Shown here piece by piece: positions 1 through 13,197 of a stretch of 64,000 nt of DNA (positions are counted from its first letter, which is position 1; every line of letters starts with the position of its first letter). The notes under the pieces are model-generated. The model did no database searches. It was given only the letters and a program-made list of their open reading frames with translations, and was not told the origin of the DNA. The position numbers and the translations under genes are program-made. This DNA comes from Caprimulgus europaeus (lineage: Eukaryota > Chordata > Aves > Caprimulgiformes > Caprimulgidae): positions 16,336,816-16,400,815 of the forward strand of contig OU015539.1 in NCBI GenBank assembly GCA_907165065.1, given 5' to 3'.

Positions 1-89
1 GACTGCCAAATAAAAGTCTCTAGAAAAAATAGTCCTGGTTATTCCTCTTCCATGCTACCACCCTACTTGCAAAATGTCCTTCCACACAG

Positions 90-132
90 ATGGATGGATG
101 GATGGATGGATGGATGGATGGATGGACGGATG
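90..132. repeat. (ATGG)n microsatellite
   Basis: About ten tandem copies of the tetranucleotide, with one changed unit (GACGG) near the right end. Confidence 0.95.
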
Positions 133-1057
133 TGTAGCAGGGAAGAGGTTAAAAGCTGCCCAGCTGAGACTGACACGGTGTAATTCTTGGACAGGTTTTT
201 TGTTGCACTGTTTTCTATTGATTAAATAATCTCTATCAGATATTAAGCCCCTTGTTATTGGCACAGCCTATAAATTATTCAGAAGTTATATAAATTCTTA
301 TGGCTGCCATGAATTTTTAAACCCTAATTTGGCACCAGGCCAGGAGCTCTAGGTTTGTTTTTTTTCCTCACCTGCAAGAAAATGTGCATACCTTAGATTT
401 GTTATTATTTTTTTTCCTCCCCAAAAGACAATTTGAACTCTGGTCTGCTTGTTTGCATGGAGATTGTACTTGATTGCTCATTATGTTTTGACATGAGCAG
501 GTTGGGGCTTTGGGGGAAAACAGAGGTAGCAGGAGATGACACTGCTGTGATTTATTGGGGATGAGAGGTGTTTTAAGCAGTGCCTTCGTGCTGTGCAGTC
601 CTGAATGCCAAGGCACTGCAGCAGCCTCCTGTTGGGACACATGACATGGAATGGATCCAGCCAGAGGGACCCTCAGCACAGGACTGGCTGAGCTGAGACA
701 ACATCCATCAGCTCACTGCTGCAATTCTCCTCGTGACCATGTACTTTTGGGTTTTATTCTTCAGAGCTAAGTAGCCTTTTCTTTAACATCTAGGGTCCAG
801 ACACATGCAATGTTGCCTACCAAAGCTTGAAAGAGAAACTAGGCACATAATTATGTTGTAGCTCTGGAGCTACATCTCCCCTTGACCTTTGCTCACATCA
901 CAGAACCTCCCATCCCCTATGGGTCTGCTTTCTCCCAAGCTCAGCACCATAGCCTGGATGGCAGCAAGCACACATGTCAGGCAGCGAGCAGAAGACACAG
1001 CCAGGCTTTTGGGTGAAGCATATTGAGACCATGTCACACAGGGTTTGGGATCTTATC

Positions 1058-1393
1058 AGGGGATCTGATCAATGTCTATAAATATCTGAAGTGTGGGGGC
1101 CAAATGGATGGGGCCGGGCTCTTCTCAGTGGTGCCCAGTGACAGGACAAGGGGCAATGGGCACAAACTGGGACACCAGAAGTTCCACACAAACTGAAGGA
1201 AAAACTTCTTCCCTGTGAGGGTGCCGGAGCCCTGGGCCAGGCTGCCCAGAGAGGGTGTGGAGTCTCCATCTCTGGAGATGTTCAAACCCACCTGGACACT
1301 TTCCTGTGCAACCTGGTGTAGAGAACCTGCTCTGGCAGGGGGTTTGGACTGGATGATCTCCAGAGGTCCCTTCCAACCCCCACCATGCTGTGG
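1058..1393 (+). mobile_element. CR1 LINE 3' fragment (type with CATGCTGTG end)
   Basis: A 5'-truncated, non-LTR retrotransposon of the CR1 family on the plus strand. It starts at codons for [11 protein letters not shown] near the C-terminus of the reverse-transcriptase ORF2. It runs through the words [20 protein letters not shown] (slightly changed here) and [18 protein letters not shown], and ends in the 3' UTR with GGATGATCTC, GGTCCCTTCCAACCCC and CATGCTGTG. The same type recurs at 44831-45267 (minus) and 54668-54945 (plus). It is inactive because of the truncation. Confidence 0.95.
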
Positions 1394-2474
1394 TTTAGCA
1401 TTAATAATCACCACCTCTGTGCAAGCCCTGCTCTGTGCCAGTGCCAGGCTGGCATCCCTCCTGCAATGGTGCCCCTTGTCCTCGGCACAGCATCCCCTCC
1501 CCTTCCCCTGGCCTCTCACCAGCTCCTTGTCTCCAGACCCACCCTTGACTCAAAACCCCTCCTGCACTTGCTCCCCTCCTACATCCCACTGGCTTTCCTT
1601 TGGCTACAGGCACCTGTGACTCCTGGCAGTACTGAAACAAGCCAACAGCAGAAGAAAAGGGCTCAAAGTAGTTGGTTATCAATATTTCTCTTCATTCTAA
1701 TCAAGGCTGAGGTGAAACATCATCTTCTCTTCCAACACTGACCTGTTTTCTTTTCCTCTATCCACAGCATCTGACACCCCACAACCAGACTACCCAGAAG
1801 CAGATCTACCTACCACAAAAACAACTTCCAGCGCTGAGCCCTTGGAGTTGCTCCAACTGTCTCAATTCTCCCCCTGCCTTTAGACAGGTTCCCATGCAGA
1901 TGGATCACATGTCAAAGTCCTGGGCTACCAGTAACAGAAGAACATGCAGAACCCCCCCTTTTTTGTTCTTTCTTGCACCCTCTGGCACCTCACAATTAGT
2001 TTTCAGCAACAATAAACAGCTTTGCAGTCAAACCCTGCAGGAGAGGACTGTCAGCATGAATGCCTCTGCAGACACCACCAAGCCTTTGACTCCTGCTGTC
2101 AGCTCATCTCGTATGAGGCAGAAACGTGAGTTGTGCCTGGGTAGGAGCACATTGTCATTGTTATCTGGCTCACTGGGAAGCACCTTCACCTCTGCAATCA
2201 GGCAGTGTGTTGTGCACATCGCCATGGGGCTTGGGCACCTGCCCAGTGATAGCACTGTACTGCTGGATGGTGAGAAAGGGACTTGTGCTTGGAAAAATAG
2301 CTGATGAAGGCATGGTGTGTTTCAGAGACCAATATTCTGATGTCCACTCCTTCTCTGAAAACAGGTTCTTGTTTAAAATGCTGATCAAGTGGGACAATAG
2401 AGAGATTTAATAGAAATGCTCCCACAACGTTCAAAAACGTGAAATCCTAAATGTGATGATTTAAGAATTAATAG

Positions 2475-2608
2475 ATATAAATAATATAAATATAAATATA
2501 AATATAAATATAAATATAAATATAAATATAAATATAAATAAATATAAATATAAATATAAGTATAAATATAAATATAAATATAAATATAAATATAAATATA
2601 AATATATA
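2475..2608. repeat. (TATAAA)n microsatellite
   Basis: A 6-bp repeat of about twenty copies, with a few changed or shortened units (AATAAATA near 2538, one A to G change near 2559). It has no stop codons in two minus-strand frames, so it produces spurious Tyr/Leu- or Tyr/Ile-repeat open frames that are not genes. Confidence 0.95.
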
Positions 2609-5600
2609 AACACATACAAATATCTGTATGCAGCTATAAATAGAAACTTACAGATATATTTATACTTACACACAGACACTGATGGAAAGGGAAGTAAGAA
2701 ATACCAGTATAAACATCTGAAAGAAAAGGGCATGGAGTGGTCCTAGGATGTCTTTTTCCTTCTCATTTCCACTCTCTTGATAATTTAAACTAAATAGCTA
2801 ATGAAATGAGACCAAATGGATCATGCCATCCCTGTTGGGAGTTCTCCAACAAAACAGCATCAGTCAGCTTTGTGGCCTTTGGAAAGAGAAGGTCCATCTC
2901 CTGGGGACTATATGATGGCACTTCAGTTGCCATGCTGCCAGCTCCTCCAACAGTGGGACAAGCACTTTTCTGAGCTCAAAAGGAAAGCTGAACTTACTGC
3001 TAAAATGTCCTGCCACCAGTGTCTGAACTCCACCTTTCCCTCCAGTGGCTACTCAAACTCTGTCTGGAGAGGATACACCCAGCACAGAGAAAAGAGGAGC
3101 ATCACCCAGGTTCACACAGTTCACCTGCCATGCACAAACCCAACGACCAAAGGAGCGTTTCCCCTCCCATACACACTACAGAACACACCAGAACTTTGTT
3201 ATCACTTTGCTCATTCCCTCAGTTTATTTACATTTCCCTAAAATTCCTGACTAGCTTGACTTCCTTGGTCAAAAAGACTGGAGCACACACCAATTTTGGT
3301 GGCTCATTGATCATTCCTCATTATGAATCAGCAATAGGAGTTCTTAAACAGCTCTGGGTTTACCCCATACCAGGTGCTACTTCAACTTGATCTTTCAAAT
3401 GGGAGGATGATTCCCCCTTCCTGACTGTTTTGTCTATCAACATTACATGATGGGAGAGGGAGACATAGATTTGTCTAGAGCTATTTCTAAATCACCTGTT
3501 ACTGTGGACTCCCAGTCTTGCTTGAAGGCCATCAGTGTGATCATATAATAAATATGAAATAATTCAACTGTCAGTAATATTGCTAGTTTAGCCAACAGAA
3601 TGTATACCTGGGGTGGTGGTATATCAGCACACATATAGGGAGCCCCAATGCAGCTGAGTTTTCCCCTGGGCACCTAGAACTGCAGTCCACAGTCTTACTA
3701 AATAAGACAACTCAAAATTCTGGATATTGGTAAAAACCCACCAAAACAAATGGAAAATGACTGCTAGGCTAGCACAGATATGCTAACAGATTTTTATTAT
3801 TATTTTTTAAAACTCATTTTCAGTGTTAAATAAACTGTGGAAAAAGGATTTGATTCATGGTTGCATTAGGAATCTACTCAACCAAAGCCCCTTGTCACAA
3901 ATTAAATCCTAAACCAAAAGTCAAACATGATTTGTGAAATTAACATTTCTCGAGGAAACACTCCCCAGTGCTACACCCTGATTAGTCTCTGGCATCTGAA
4001 ACATCACCCATAACTCACGAGCTCCTCTGAAACCACACCACTAGTGTTGCTCCTGAGATGGCAAGCACGATGGAGAGGTGCTGCCACAACCTGAGAGCAA
4101 TCCCTTTGTTGGTGCTGGGGAGAACCAGAGGTCACTGTGTCTGATTATTTGGGAGAGGACATGCACACAGCTCCTCCACACACCTGTACCACCTCACCCC
4201 TCCACGGCCACTCTCCCACCTCTCCCATTTCTCCCAGGCCATGGCTCTAATTCTGAGCAGGGAGGCTTGGCAGAAGCTCTGCATTGTGCCCTTTCTTTAA
4301 AATAGTGACTAATAAAAAAGGAACCATAATTAAGAGTCATCGGCTCTTCCACTGAGTCAGTGTCTTTCAGCAGAGGGGTTCAGAGCCTTTGAGGGGAGAT
4401 GAGGACAGCTCAGTCTTACAGGCAGAGGAGCTACAGCACAAAGAAGACTTAGTGATTTTTAAAGGCTAAACTGTCACTGGCAAAGCCCACTCTGGAGCCC
4501 AGAATTTTTTAGAAGCCAAACTATGCAGATATAGCTTAAAGATATGGGATGCTTCCCTTTTCAAGCTGATTTTCAGCAGGAAGATACTTTCCTGCCAAGG
4601 AACAGAGTCATTTTATTGCAATCTTGGTGTAAGCCCATCCCCACTCTTTGAGCACTAGATATCCTTCACAAAATAGCCACCAAGTCTTTTGGGGTAAAGG
4701 AGAGCTCAGCTCAGCTGCTGGCTTCACAGGTATTCAGAGCAAGAAGAAAGCTTCAGCACATCTGTAAGCCATCCCCTCACCCCAAGGGATGATCATGGCC
4801 TCTCTTCATGTATTCACACATCATCTCCACCACCCAAGAACACTACACCTACCTGGAACACTCCAGCTCTACGCCCTGCTCATGCAAGCGTGCCTGTGTT
4901 TATGTGTGTGTACACCTCAGATTACACAACATACAAATAAACAAGGATCATAAAGCAGAATATTTCCTCTTCCTTAATCAAGAGAAAGCCTGGGGGCTCA
5001 TCCTACCCCTGTTTAAAGCAGAACACAGTGGGATGTACTCTTACAAACAGTGCCTCTCTTTGAGGATGAAAGGAGAACCTACTGGCTGGAAAGCCTCATT
5101 TCCCTTTGCTACCCTCTCCTGCACACAGAGCAGGCTGTATTAGATCTGGGCTTCTGCCCTCAGCTGGGACAAACTGGGCTTAATGGGGCCATGACCACGT
5201 ATGTCACTGAGGATGGAGCCCTTGGCTTGCAGCTCAGAGACCATCTGAGCCAGCAGCCTCCATCCAGCGCCTGCACCAGCTCCCTCTGGCAACCACACCT
5301 CACGGCGAGGGCAGGCTCTGCCCCAAGGAGGACAGGGCATCCAAAAGAGATTACTGCCTGCTCTGCTGAGCTCGCCCTGAGGCACAGAGGCCACGCTCCT
5401 CGGAGCAGGAATTCACTGCTCCAGTAACAAAAGTGGCTGAACAGTCCAGGAGGGATTGTTCCCTCCACTCAACGCGCTCTCCTTGGGTCATTCCCTTCTT
5501 GTGGGGTGACATTAAGGAGAGGTCACCAATGGGTGGTGGGTTTTAAAAACAGTTTTCATTTTTTACAAACCACTCTCTTCTACTTGCAATAACCTGTTAA

Positions 5601-6270
5601 AAAGCTGAAAATAACACTGAGTTGCCTACTGGGTCACCTTTTTCCATTTGGAAAACATTGATTTTTGTTCTTTTCCTGGTGTGCCAAGATTAATGTGGCC
5701 TGTTTGACAACAGATTCAACATATCTGGTGCCTTGTCAAGTTAAAATGACTCTGTCTGTGGACAACGTCCCTGTCTGGCACTGGCAATGATCTGGGGGGA
5801 GAAAAAAAGATTAAAAAATAATAAAAAATAAAAAATAAAGGCTTTGAAAAGGCTTTGCTACTTAACCATCAGGAGATTTCAGCAGCCCTTAAAATAAAAA
5901 GTTGTTAATGATGGGGCAAATTTAAAATAGTGAGACTGAAGGGTTTCAATGAACACTGTTTGGCAAGGGAGGTTATCCAAATTACCCACAGTAACAGTCT
6001 GGTACAGGTTTGATTCAAAATGGTTCTAGACCTTGAAGTTACAAATGTTCCTCCCCTCCTGCTGTCTGATAGAAAACCTTGGTTTGTCCTCTCTCCTCCA
6101 GCTTAAGTAGAAGAAACAGCATATAATTAAAGCACAGAGAAGAAAATGAGAAAAGCCACAGAAATAAGGATTGTTCCTTCCCCATCCAAGTACCAGATAT
6201 CACACAGATCATCTGAGGGTGAAACCACACCCTGCTCCATTCCTTCAGAAACATTACCCAGTTCCAAAAC

Positions 6271-6311
6271 CCTCCTCTCCCTCCCTCCCTCCCTTCCTCC
6301 TTCCCTTCCCC
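6271..6311 (-). promoter_or_regulatory. G-rich tract with G-quadruplex motif 47 nt inside intron 3
   Basis: The plus strand is C/T only. The minus strand, which is the BRSK2 sense strand, carries GGGAGGGAGGGAGGG at 6293-6279, a perfect four-run, single-base-loop quadruplex motif, with further GG and GGG runs on both sides. G-runs just downstream of weak donors are known hnRNP H/F splicing enhancers. It could instead be only a GGGA microsatellite. Confidence 0.6.
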
Positions 6312-6316
6312 TTTCT

Positions 6317-6330
6317 CTGGCAAAAGCCAG
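6317..6330 (-). other. small stem-loop just after the splice donor
   Basis: In the pre-mRNA sense the bases read CTGGC, TTTT, GCCAG. This is a perfect 5-bp stem with a four-base loop, starting about ten nucleotides inside the intron. It separates the donor pair from the G-rich tract. A stem this short could arise by chance. Confidence 0.5.
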
Positions 6331-6489
<159 letters not shown>

Positions 6490-6927
6490 TCACATATTTT
6501 CTTCCCATTTATCCATTTTCCACTCCTCTTTATATGCAGAGGATATGGCAACTTAGAACTATGTATCATATTTAGCACTGATATAATTTAAGAAAAATTC
6601 AATTTATTCAGCCTCAGCACTCCCTGCCCTGCAGGGCAGAAACCAGTAAAATTTCAAGGTTGAAAGAAAAGCCTCAAATCTACCAAAGGGAATGAGCTGT
6701 AGGAGTTCTATGGACGTTCAAAGCTGTTCCTGCCTCACAGTCCAAAGCCAATGACACATTCTCAAAGTCCAGATGTCACTTAGGGCTCTCCCGACCTCCC
6801 CCAGGCACAGGTGTGGCCACACCACACTCCAGATTGCAGACTCCATTAATATGAGAAAATCCCCATCCTGGAGAACTTGCAGTGAACGGAGAGGGGACAA
6901 AGAGCAGAAGACCAACAGCAATGTGAT

Positions 6928-6985
6928 TTTAGAGCTGCAGAACTGAGGCACAGAAAGGGAAAGCAATACAAGAAGTGACATGAGA
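6928..6985 (-). mobile_element. possible MIR-type SINE fragment
   Basis: Contains GATTTTAGAGCTGCAGAACT followed by GAGGCACAGAAAGG. This resembles the reverse complement of the MIR core and pre-core segment (ATTTTACAGATGAGGAAACTGAGGCACAGAGAGG). Only about 55 bp align by eye, so chance resemblance is possible. Confidence 0.5.
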
Positions 6986-8146
6986 GGTACAAAGCACACC
7001 AAGAAATTAAAGCCAATTACTGGAGAGGCAGTGCTCAGAGCTGTGAGCATCAGAGAGGGCTCTCTCTCAATTCCCAACCTGCCTGAGCACGGCTACTCCT
7101 AAGAGCTTGTCTTCAACCCAGAGTTAACAAGTTGTGACTAAGTCCTTGTAATGAGCACAAGCCCTGTTCTCAACCCAAAATTCCTCTGATGGCTGCCATG
7201 GTGCTTCTAACTTGAATTTACTACGGGTATTCATGAGAGATGGAGTCAGGGAATTCCTCAGCTGCTGGTAAATTGCTGTGTGCTGCTCGAAGCCACAGCG
7301 TCCCCGCTCTGATCTGACCCAGGCTAACTTGAAGGGAGTTGATGCAGCACTGTGGAGACTGCAGATAACTCCAATCAACTCTGCAACAAGCTGCAGTCCA
7401 GGCATGGCACAGTCAGGCATGACAAACTTCCAGGAATCCAGAGAGGCAGGAAAAAGCCCTAAAGAAGCAAACAAGGACATCTAGGTAGGGTTTCTCCCAG
7501 TCCTTCAGAAAACTGATTGTCCTGAAGCTGCTACACCAACAAATAAAACCAACTACAAAACCATCCCTAAAGATCTCCCTCGCAGGGGCCAGAGGAGTAA
7601 TTAGGGACCTGTCTCAGTACACCTTTAGTTCCTGGTGTCCTTTAACTTCCTGAGATATCATTCTCTGATCAGCCAGAACACAGACAACTTGCCCTGAACA
7701 TCAGGAAGATTCTCAGCAGGAAATTAGAAAGTGGGAGTTTCCCAGCACTGTGCAGAGGAGGAGGATTTCCCAGCATGTTGGTTATCGCTCCTTCTCCTCA
7801 CACCATCACACGACACCAGCAAAAGCAGCTCTGGCACCGCATCACCCTTGGCCATCCTCACATCTCAGGGTGGAGGAAAGGGTGGTTGTCCATGTGCCCA
7901 TCTCAGTCTTTCAAAAATGCTTAGTCCTCTCTGCAGAGTCAAAAGCCATCTGAAAGATCCACTTCCACACTTGGGACCTCTGGAAATAGCTCCTTCAGAG
8001 AAGGGGGGAACACAGGTGAACACGTATGGAGACAGTCCAGCACTGCCAGCAGTGACACACAGTGCTCAACGGTGACAGCTCTGTAGTGTAACTTGCTCAT
8101 GACCAGCACTCAGATGAAAGCTGCTTATATCAATAGGAAATGAAAG

Positions 8147-8634
8147 TTGGGTAGATTTGAGCTGTAGAGACCTTAAAGCTCATCCAGTCCCAACCCCCCT
8201 GCCAGCAGCAGGGACACCTTCCACTAGACCACGTTGCTCAAAGCTTCATCCAACCTGGCCGAGAACACTTCCAGGGAGGAGCAGCCACAGCTTCTCTGGG
8301 CAACCTGGGCCAGGGTCTCACCACCCTCACAGTGAAGAATTGCTTCCTAATATCTAATCCAAATCTACTCTCTTTCAGTTTGAAGCCATTGCTCCTTATC
8401 CTACCCTTGTTCAAAGTCTCTCCCCAGCCTTCCTAGAGTCCCTTCAGGTACTGGGAGGCCACTAGAAGGTCTCTCTGGAGCCTTCTCTTCTCCAGGCTGA
8501 ACAGCCCCAACTCTCTCAGCCTGTCCTCACAGCAGAGCTGCTCCAGCCCTGGCATCATCCTCGTGGCCTCCCCTGGACTGGCTCCAGCAGCTCCATGTCT
8601 TTCTTGTGTTGGAGGCTCCAGAACTGGATGCAGT
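8147..8634 (-). mobile_element. CR1 LINE fragment (type with ACTAGACCA region)
   Basis: Minus-strand CR1 from a diverged 3' end (CCTTAAAGCTCATCCAGTCC) back to CCAGAACTGGATGCAGT in the ORF2 C-terminal region. It includes words antisense to the CR1 [12 protein letters not shown] segment. The 3' terminal repeats are degraded, and the piece is 5'-truncated. The same type occurs at 12140-12346, 18888-18993, 19301-19439 and 33183-33600. Confidence 0.93.
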
Positions 8635-11600
8635 CCAGCTTTCTAAACAGCAATCTGATACAGATCATCCTTGGGAATCTTACAGCAGTGTCCTGCCTCT
8701 TTTTCCTTCTAGAGAAAAACAAGTTCACAAAAAAGTGCCAGGGACCACCTTCTCCCAGTCACTGCAGCAGGAATCACTGATGGGTGACTCTCCTGGGCCC
8801 TGTTCATTGTTTATATGCCCATAGAGAAGCCAGTAATTGATCCAGGTTGGACACAGACTGTAGATCTCAATGGTGATTTTACTGATGCATGCTCAGGAGG
8901 ACCAAGCAGCCACCGTGTCATTAGGAGAGATACCTGAACTCCCTGGCTAAAGAAGAAAGGCCTGAAATAGCAGACAGCCTTGCCTTCTTCCCCAGAGCTT
9001 TGCCAGCCCTTGGCGTGCCCCCTGTGCACATCCCTGTGCCACCCAGTGCTGTCCAGCTCCGAGCTGGCAAGGACAGGGGACTGGAGAAACCCTGCAGGGG
9101 TGTTTGCTCTAATGCAGATGCAATGAGCAGAAAGCAGGGCAAGCCCAGAACAGGCTGTCTAGGGAGGCTCAGAGGCTGTGATAAACAGGAAACACGGAGA
9201 AATGTTTGCATAACAGTTAAAAGAGAAGGGAAAACAGCGAAGCTTTGCCTGGCACACAACCGCCAGGTCACGTCACAGGGTCCCAGCCACTGAGGTGTGC
9301 CTCGTACCACGGCAGGTCAGGGGCTGTGCAGCACCCCAAAGCCCTGGAGCTGGGGGAAAGAGAGGTGAAAGGCTCTGCAGGGCACATGGAAACACGTTGC
9401 TAACGTGGAACTTTGCAGGTGCCAATTAGAGGTTTGCAGGAGGCAGATTTGACAGGATGCTCCAGCGATTCAGCTAATGACAGAGTACAACACAGGGGCA
9501 ATGCCACCCCTGGAGGAATAACATAAAACTCCAGTTCCCTCTGCTCCATCTCTGCTTCACCCTCCTTCTCCCCCAAGGAAATCATCTCTCTCTGGTTTAA
9601 CCCATCTGGTTGGGACAGTTTCTAAAGGTGACAAGTGCTCTGCTCTCTTGGGTTCCAACTCACAGACACACGGGGTGCTAATTCACCTAGAAAGCGAGGA
9701 GGGCACATCAACAGTTTGTCCCAGTGATGAAGAAAGCATCCTTCCCTCTTGTATTCATCTGCTCCATTACAACTGGGTCACCCATCACCCATGTGGTGCT
9801 GTGAGAACTTGAAAAGTGAAGTGGACAGCCATCTGGTATGACCAGGCTGGATTTTATCTACCAAATCTACACAAAAGCTATGCAACAGTCAACAGCAGCA
9901 GCGTTTCTCAAACACCCACATCCATAAAGCTGGAGGACAGCACATGACATCTCCTTGGATGCTCTGAACTTCACTGGCAATCTCTCTCTCTCTCCATTGG
10001 CATCAGTGGCTCCTATATTGCTCAAACCACTGCCCTGAGAAGGAAGTCTGGAGCTGCAGAAGTGGTGAGGGGCAAGAAAGCTCTGCAAGCTGGAAACATC
10101 TTGTGCTGGTTTTCCTACTCATAGCAAAATGGGGAGGTGTGTGTCAAGAGGTGTGGTAGGTTTTCATGTGAAAATCAAGCTCTCTAATGTTGTCTGCTTT
10201 GCTTTGAAGTAATTAATGAAATCATTTTCAGAACTCATGGCTGTCCCTCAGTTACTAGAAACCTGGACATGAACTTCCTCTGAGTTCAGAATTATTTAGA
10301 GTTGGGATGAACTTCAAAGGATGCAGAGATCTGGATGCTCATCTAACTCCTCAGGCTAGAATTCAGGCTGGAAACCTCACACCAAAGTACCTGCTTTCTC
10401 CCATGTCTGGCCTCCTCTTCAGGAACCTCTGAAGAACACAGAAAGCAGAAAGTAAATCACTGTGATACTTCACTGAGCTGAAGTAGAAAAACTAAAGGTA
10501 TGGGATAGGAAGAAAGAAATCTCAAGTTCTCTGGAAGTCCAGAAACATCACAGGAACAGACCCTGGGATTTTATTAATTTGGTACTTTTGCTTCCATGTT
10601 ATGTGGGACTGAAAGTAAAAAATGGTGAAAAATAACTTTGGTGAAGACCATCTAGGTCACCTGTTCACTCTTTCCCATAACCACAGAATAAATAAGCTAC
10701 TCTTGAAATTAGCAGATAACATCATTAAAGCACAAATAGCTTTATATGACAACTAACTGTAGGCTCAGTATGTCCTGTAGGGTCATTCTTCCAAACAAAC
10801 CTAAGCCCCTACCAAATCTAAGCAACACCACAACATATCAGTTGCATCCTTCATTTCAGTGGGAGCTTAAATAGAGCAGAAGTGGAAAAAAAATAGGTTT
10901 TCAATGATCAAACATTGAAGGATTTTCCTCTGCAGCTCTGAATTTAGTTGTTTTTTCCTTAAAGTGACCTTTCATGACATCTATCCAAACCTTCTTCAGT
11001 AGGTCATCATGGAAGCAAATGGAGAACCACACAAGTTGTCCACCTACAGCCAGGATTTCCTGCTGCTGTTGGAGCTGTTAGCTTCCCATCTCTGAAGACA
11101 CTGAGCCAGTTTCAAAATGTATTGAATCCAACAGAAGATATCAATTGACTTAAGTGGGCTTTGAATCAGACCTTCTAATGATTATTAAGTGGTATCTGGA
11201 AGAAATCGTCTATTACACAATTCTGACTAATTAAATGCTTTAACATGAATTCAGGTTTTCTGCTAAGTACCAGTAATTACAGAAGATTCTATAAAATGTG
11301 GATAAATGAGGGGGGAAACTGGGCTGAGATCTGCACAGGACCATGCAGCTAGACAATGCTGTACAAAACACTTACAGCAACCACCCAAAATGACCAGAAA
11401 GCTGGGCAATTCCTCATTTTCTTGAAAGCTCTATTATGGGCTCATTCCACCCCAATTTCTGCTCTCATGTGTGCTTCTCAAAGCTATTTCCTCATAAATG
11501 CAAATGAAGACAGGTATGTGTGAGGAGCAAGTGGGATGCATATCTGATGTTCAGATTTGCATGTGCAAGCTTCCATCCCATGAAGCTTTAGGGGGGAAAT

Positions 11601-12139
11601 TTATTTTCTACAAACCACTGGTATAACAGAATGTCAGTTTCTACTTGTCTTTATTTTTTCCATAGTCCCTTCCAAACTCTGACTCTAAAGCTCCACTGAA
11701 GTTCAACATCTGGCATAAAGCCTGAGGTTATGAAGTCAGCTGAGTGGATACTGTGAGAATTTTCTTGGAAATCATTTCTGCTGGTGCCAGTGCACCTCCA
11801 CAACAGGAAAGGACTCCTGGCCTGGGCAAGGTCTTGAAGTGACAGGGTTTGGAGCCTACAGAATATCTAACCATGGAAAATCCTGCAGGAACTTCATGGG
11901 TGAGCTTGGAAGGTAACACCTGTAGTGTTCCTCAGCACTCTGCCATAGGCCACCGAGCAAATGTGGCACTTGGACTTAACTGCAGTGCTGTGCTGCTTGA
12001 AGAAGCATCATCAGGGCTTCATGCAAGAGGCACGGATGGAAGCTGAGTGGATTCCTTCATCCAGCTCTGGAAATTACCTGCTGCCTGGTGGAACACAGCT
12101 AACAAGTGACTGAGGTGCAAGTCTCTGCACACTCAAGCA

Positions 12140-12346
12140 CACAGAATCACAGAATCACAGACAGGTTTGGGTTGGAAGGGACCTTCAAGCTCATCCGTTT
12201 CCAACTCCCCTGCCAGGTTCAAGGCCAGGTTGGATGAGGCTTTGAGCAACCTGGTCTAGTGGAAGGTGTCCCTGCTGCTGGCAGGGGGGTTGGGACTGGA
12301 TGAGCTTTAAGGTCCCTTCCAGCCCAAACCATTCTGTGATTCTATG
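12140..12346. mobile_element. two CR1 3' ends joined head to head (foldback)
   Basis: The left part (12140-12217) is a minus-strand CR1 3' end, beginning with CACAGAATCACAGAATCACA and stopping in TGCCAGG. It abuts directly a plus-strand piece of the same CR1 type (12218-12346) that ends ATTCTGTGATTCTATG. The outer roughly 75 bp of the two parts are imperfect inverted repeats, around 85-90% alike by eye, flanking a unique middle of about 50 bp. Ordinary twin priming would not duplicate the 3' end, so either two nested insertions or a template switch is more likely. Confidence 0.88.
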
Positions 12347-13017
12347 TTGAAATTAGTCTGCTTTTTCCATAAAACAAGTGCTCTGAGTGCAGCCTGTGTC
12401 TGAGGAACACACTTGTTCAGTGGCCCTCTACAATGACACGACCATAACTGGTGTACCTCTATAGTGACATGAACCAGCACTTCAGTTCCAAACATCCCTG
12501 CCCACTCATCTATATGTGGGATCCTGACTTTTTCATGCAGATCCACCTCAACCACGAGCATGTCTTTTCATACCTTGCCAAGACAGGACTGAACAGCATG
12601 GAACATCAGCAGTGATCTCTCGATATCTCCATCTCTGGGCTATCTGTTGGATCTAGCCAACAGCAGACAGGCTCAAATGCTGGTACTCTCAGCTCTTTGC
12701 TGACTCACACAGCAAAATTAGCTTTATGGACTCAGGCTCAGTCCCAGGTCAGGAGTAAACGACTGGTGCACAGTTAAATGGCTAGTGTCAAACTGTCCCC
12801 TCCCTTCAACCACCGCTCATCAGTGCTGGGAATGACACAAGCTTTCGAGATGATGCTAGCCCTGACGCAAAGCTTTGTCCATGGGGGGTGACACCTCCTC
12901 CTTCAACGTCAGGGGTGCAGCAAAGATAGCAACACTGGCTGGGAGCTTTCCAGTGGCTTTGGATCTGCAAAAAGATGGGTAATAAAGCAGGAATGGTAGC
13001 ACAAAGCAAGAGGGAGG

Positions 13018-13197
13018 AAGAGAGAGGAGAGGAGAGGAGAGGAGAGGAGAGGAGAGGAGAGGAGAGGAGAGGAGAGGAGAGGAGAGGAGAGGAGAGGAGA
13101 GGAGAGGAGAGGAGAGGAGAGGAGAGGAGAGGAGAGGAGAGGAGAGGAGAGGAGAGGAGAGGAGAGGAGAGGAGAGGAGAGGAGAGGAGAGGAGAGA
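13018..13197. repeat. (GGAGA)n purine-only microsatellite
   Basis: About 35 tandem copies of a pentanucleotide, practically uninterrupted, with purines only on the plus strand. The array has no stop codon in the GAG-GAG-AGG-AGA-GGA frame, giving a spurious Glu/Arg/Gly repeat open frame from 12975 to 13202. Such mirror-symmetric purine tracts can form triplex or GGA-type quadruplex structures. The near perfection suggests recent expansion. Confidence 0.97.

Noticed and set aside
2385-2733. Minus-strand open frames of Tyr/Leu/Ile repeats
   Set aside because: Produced by the TATAAA-type microsatellite.
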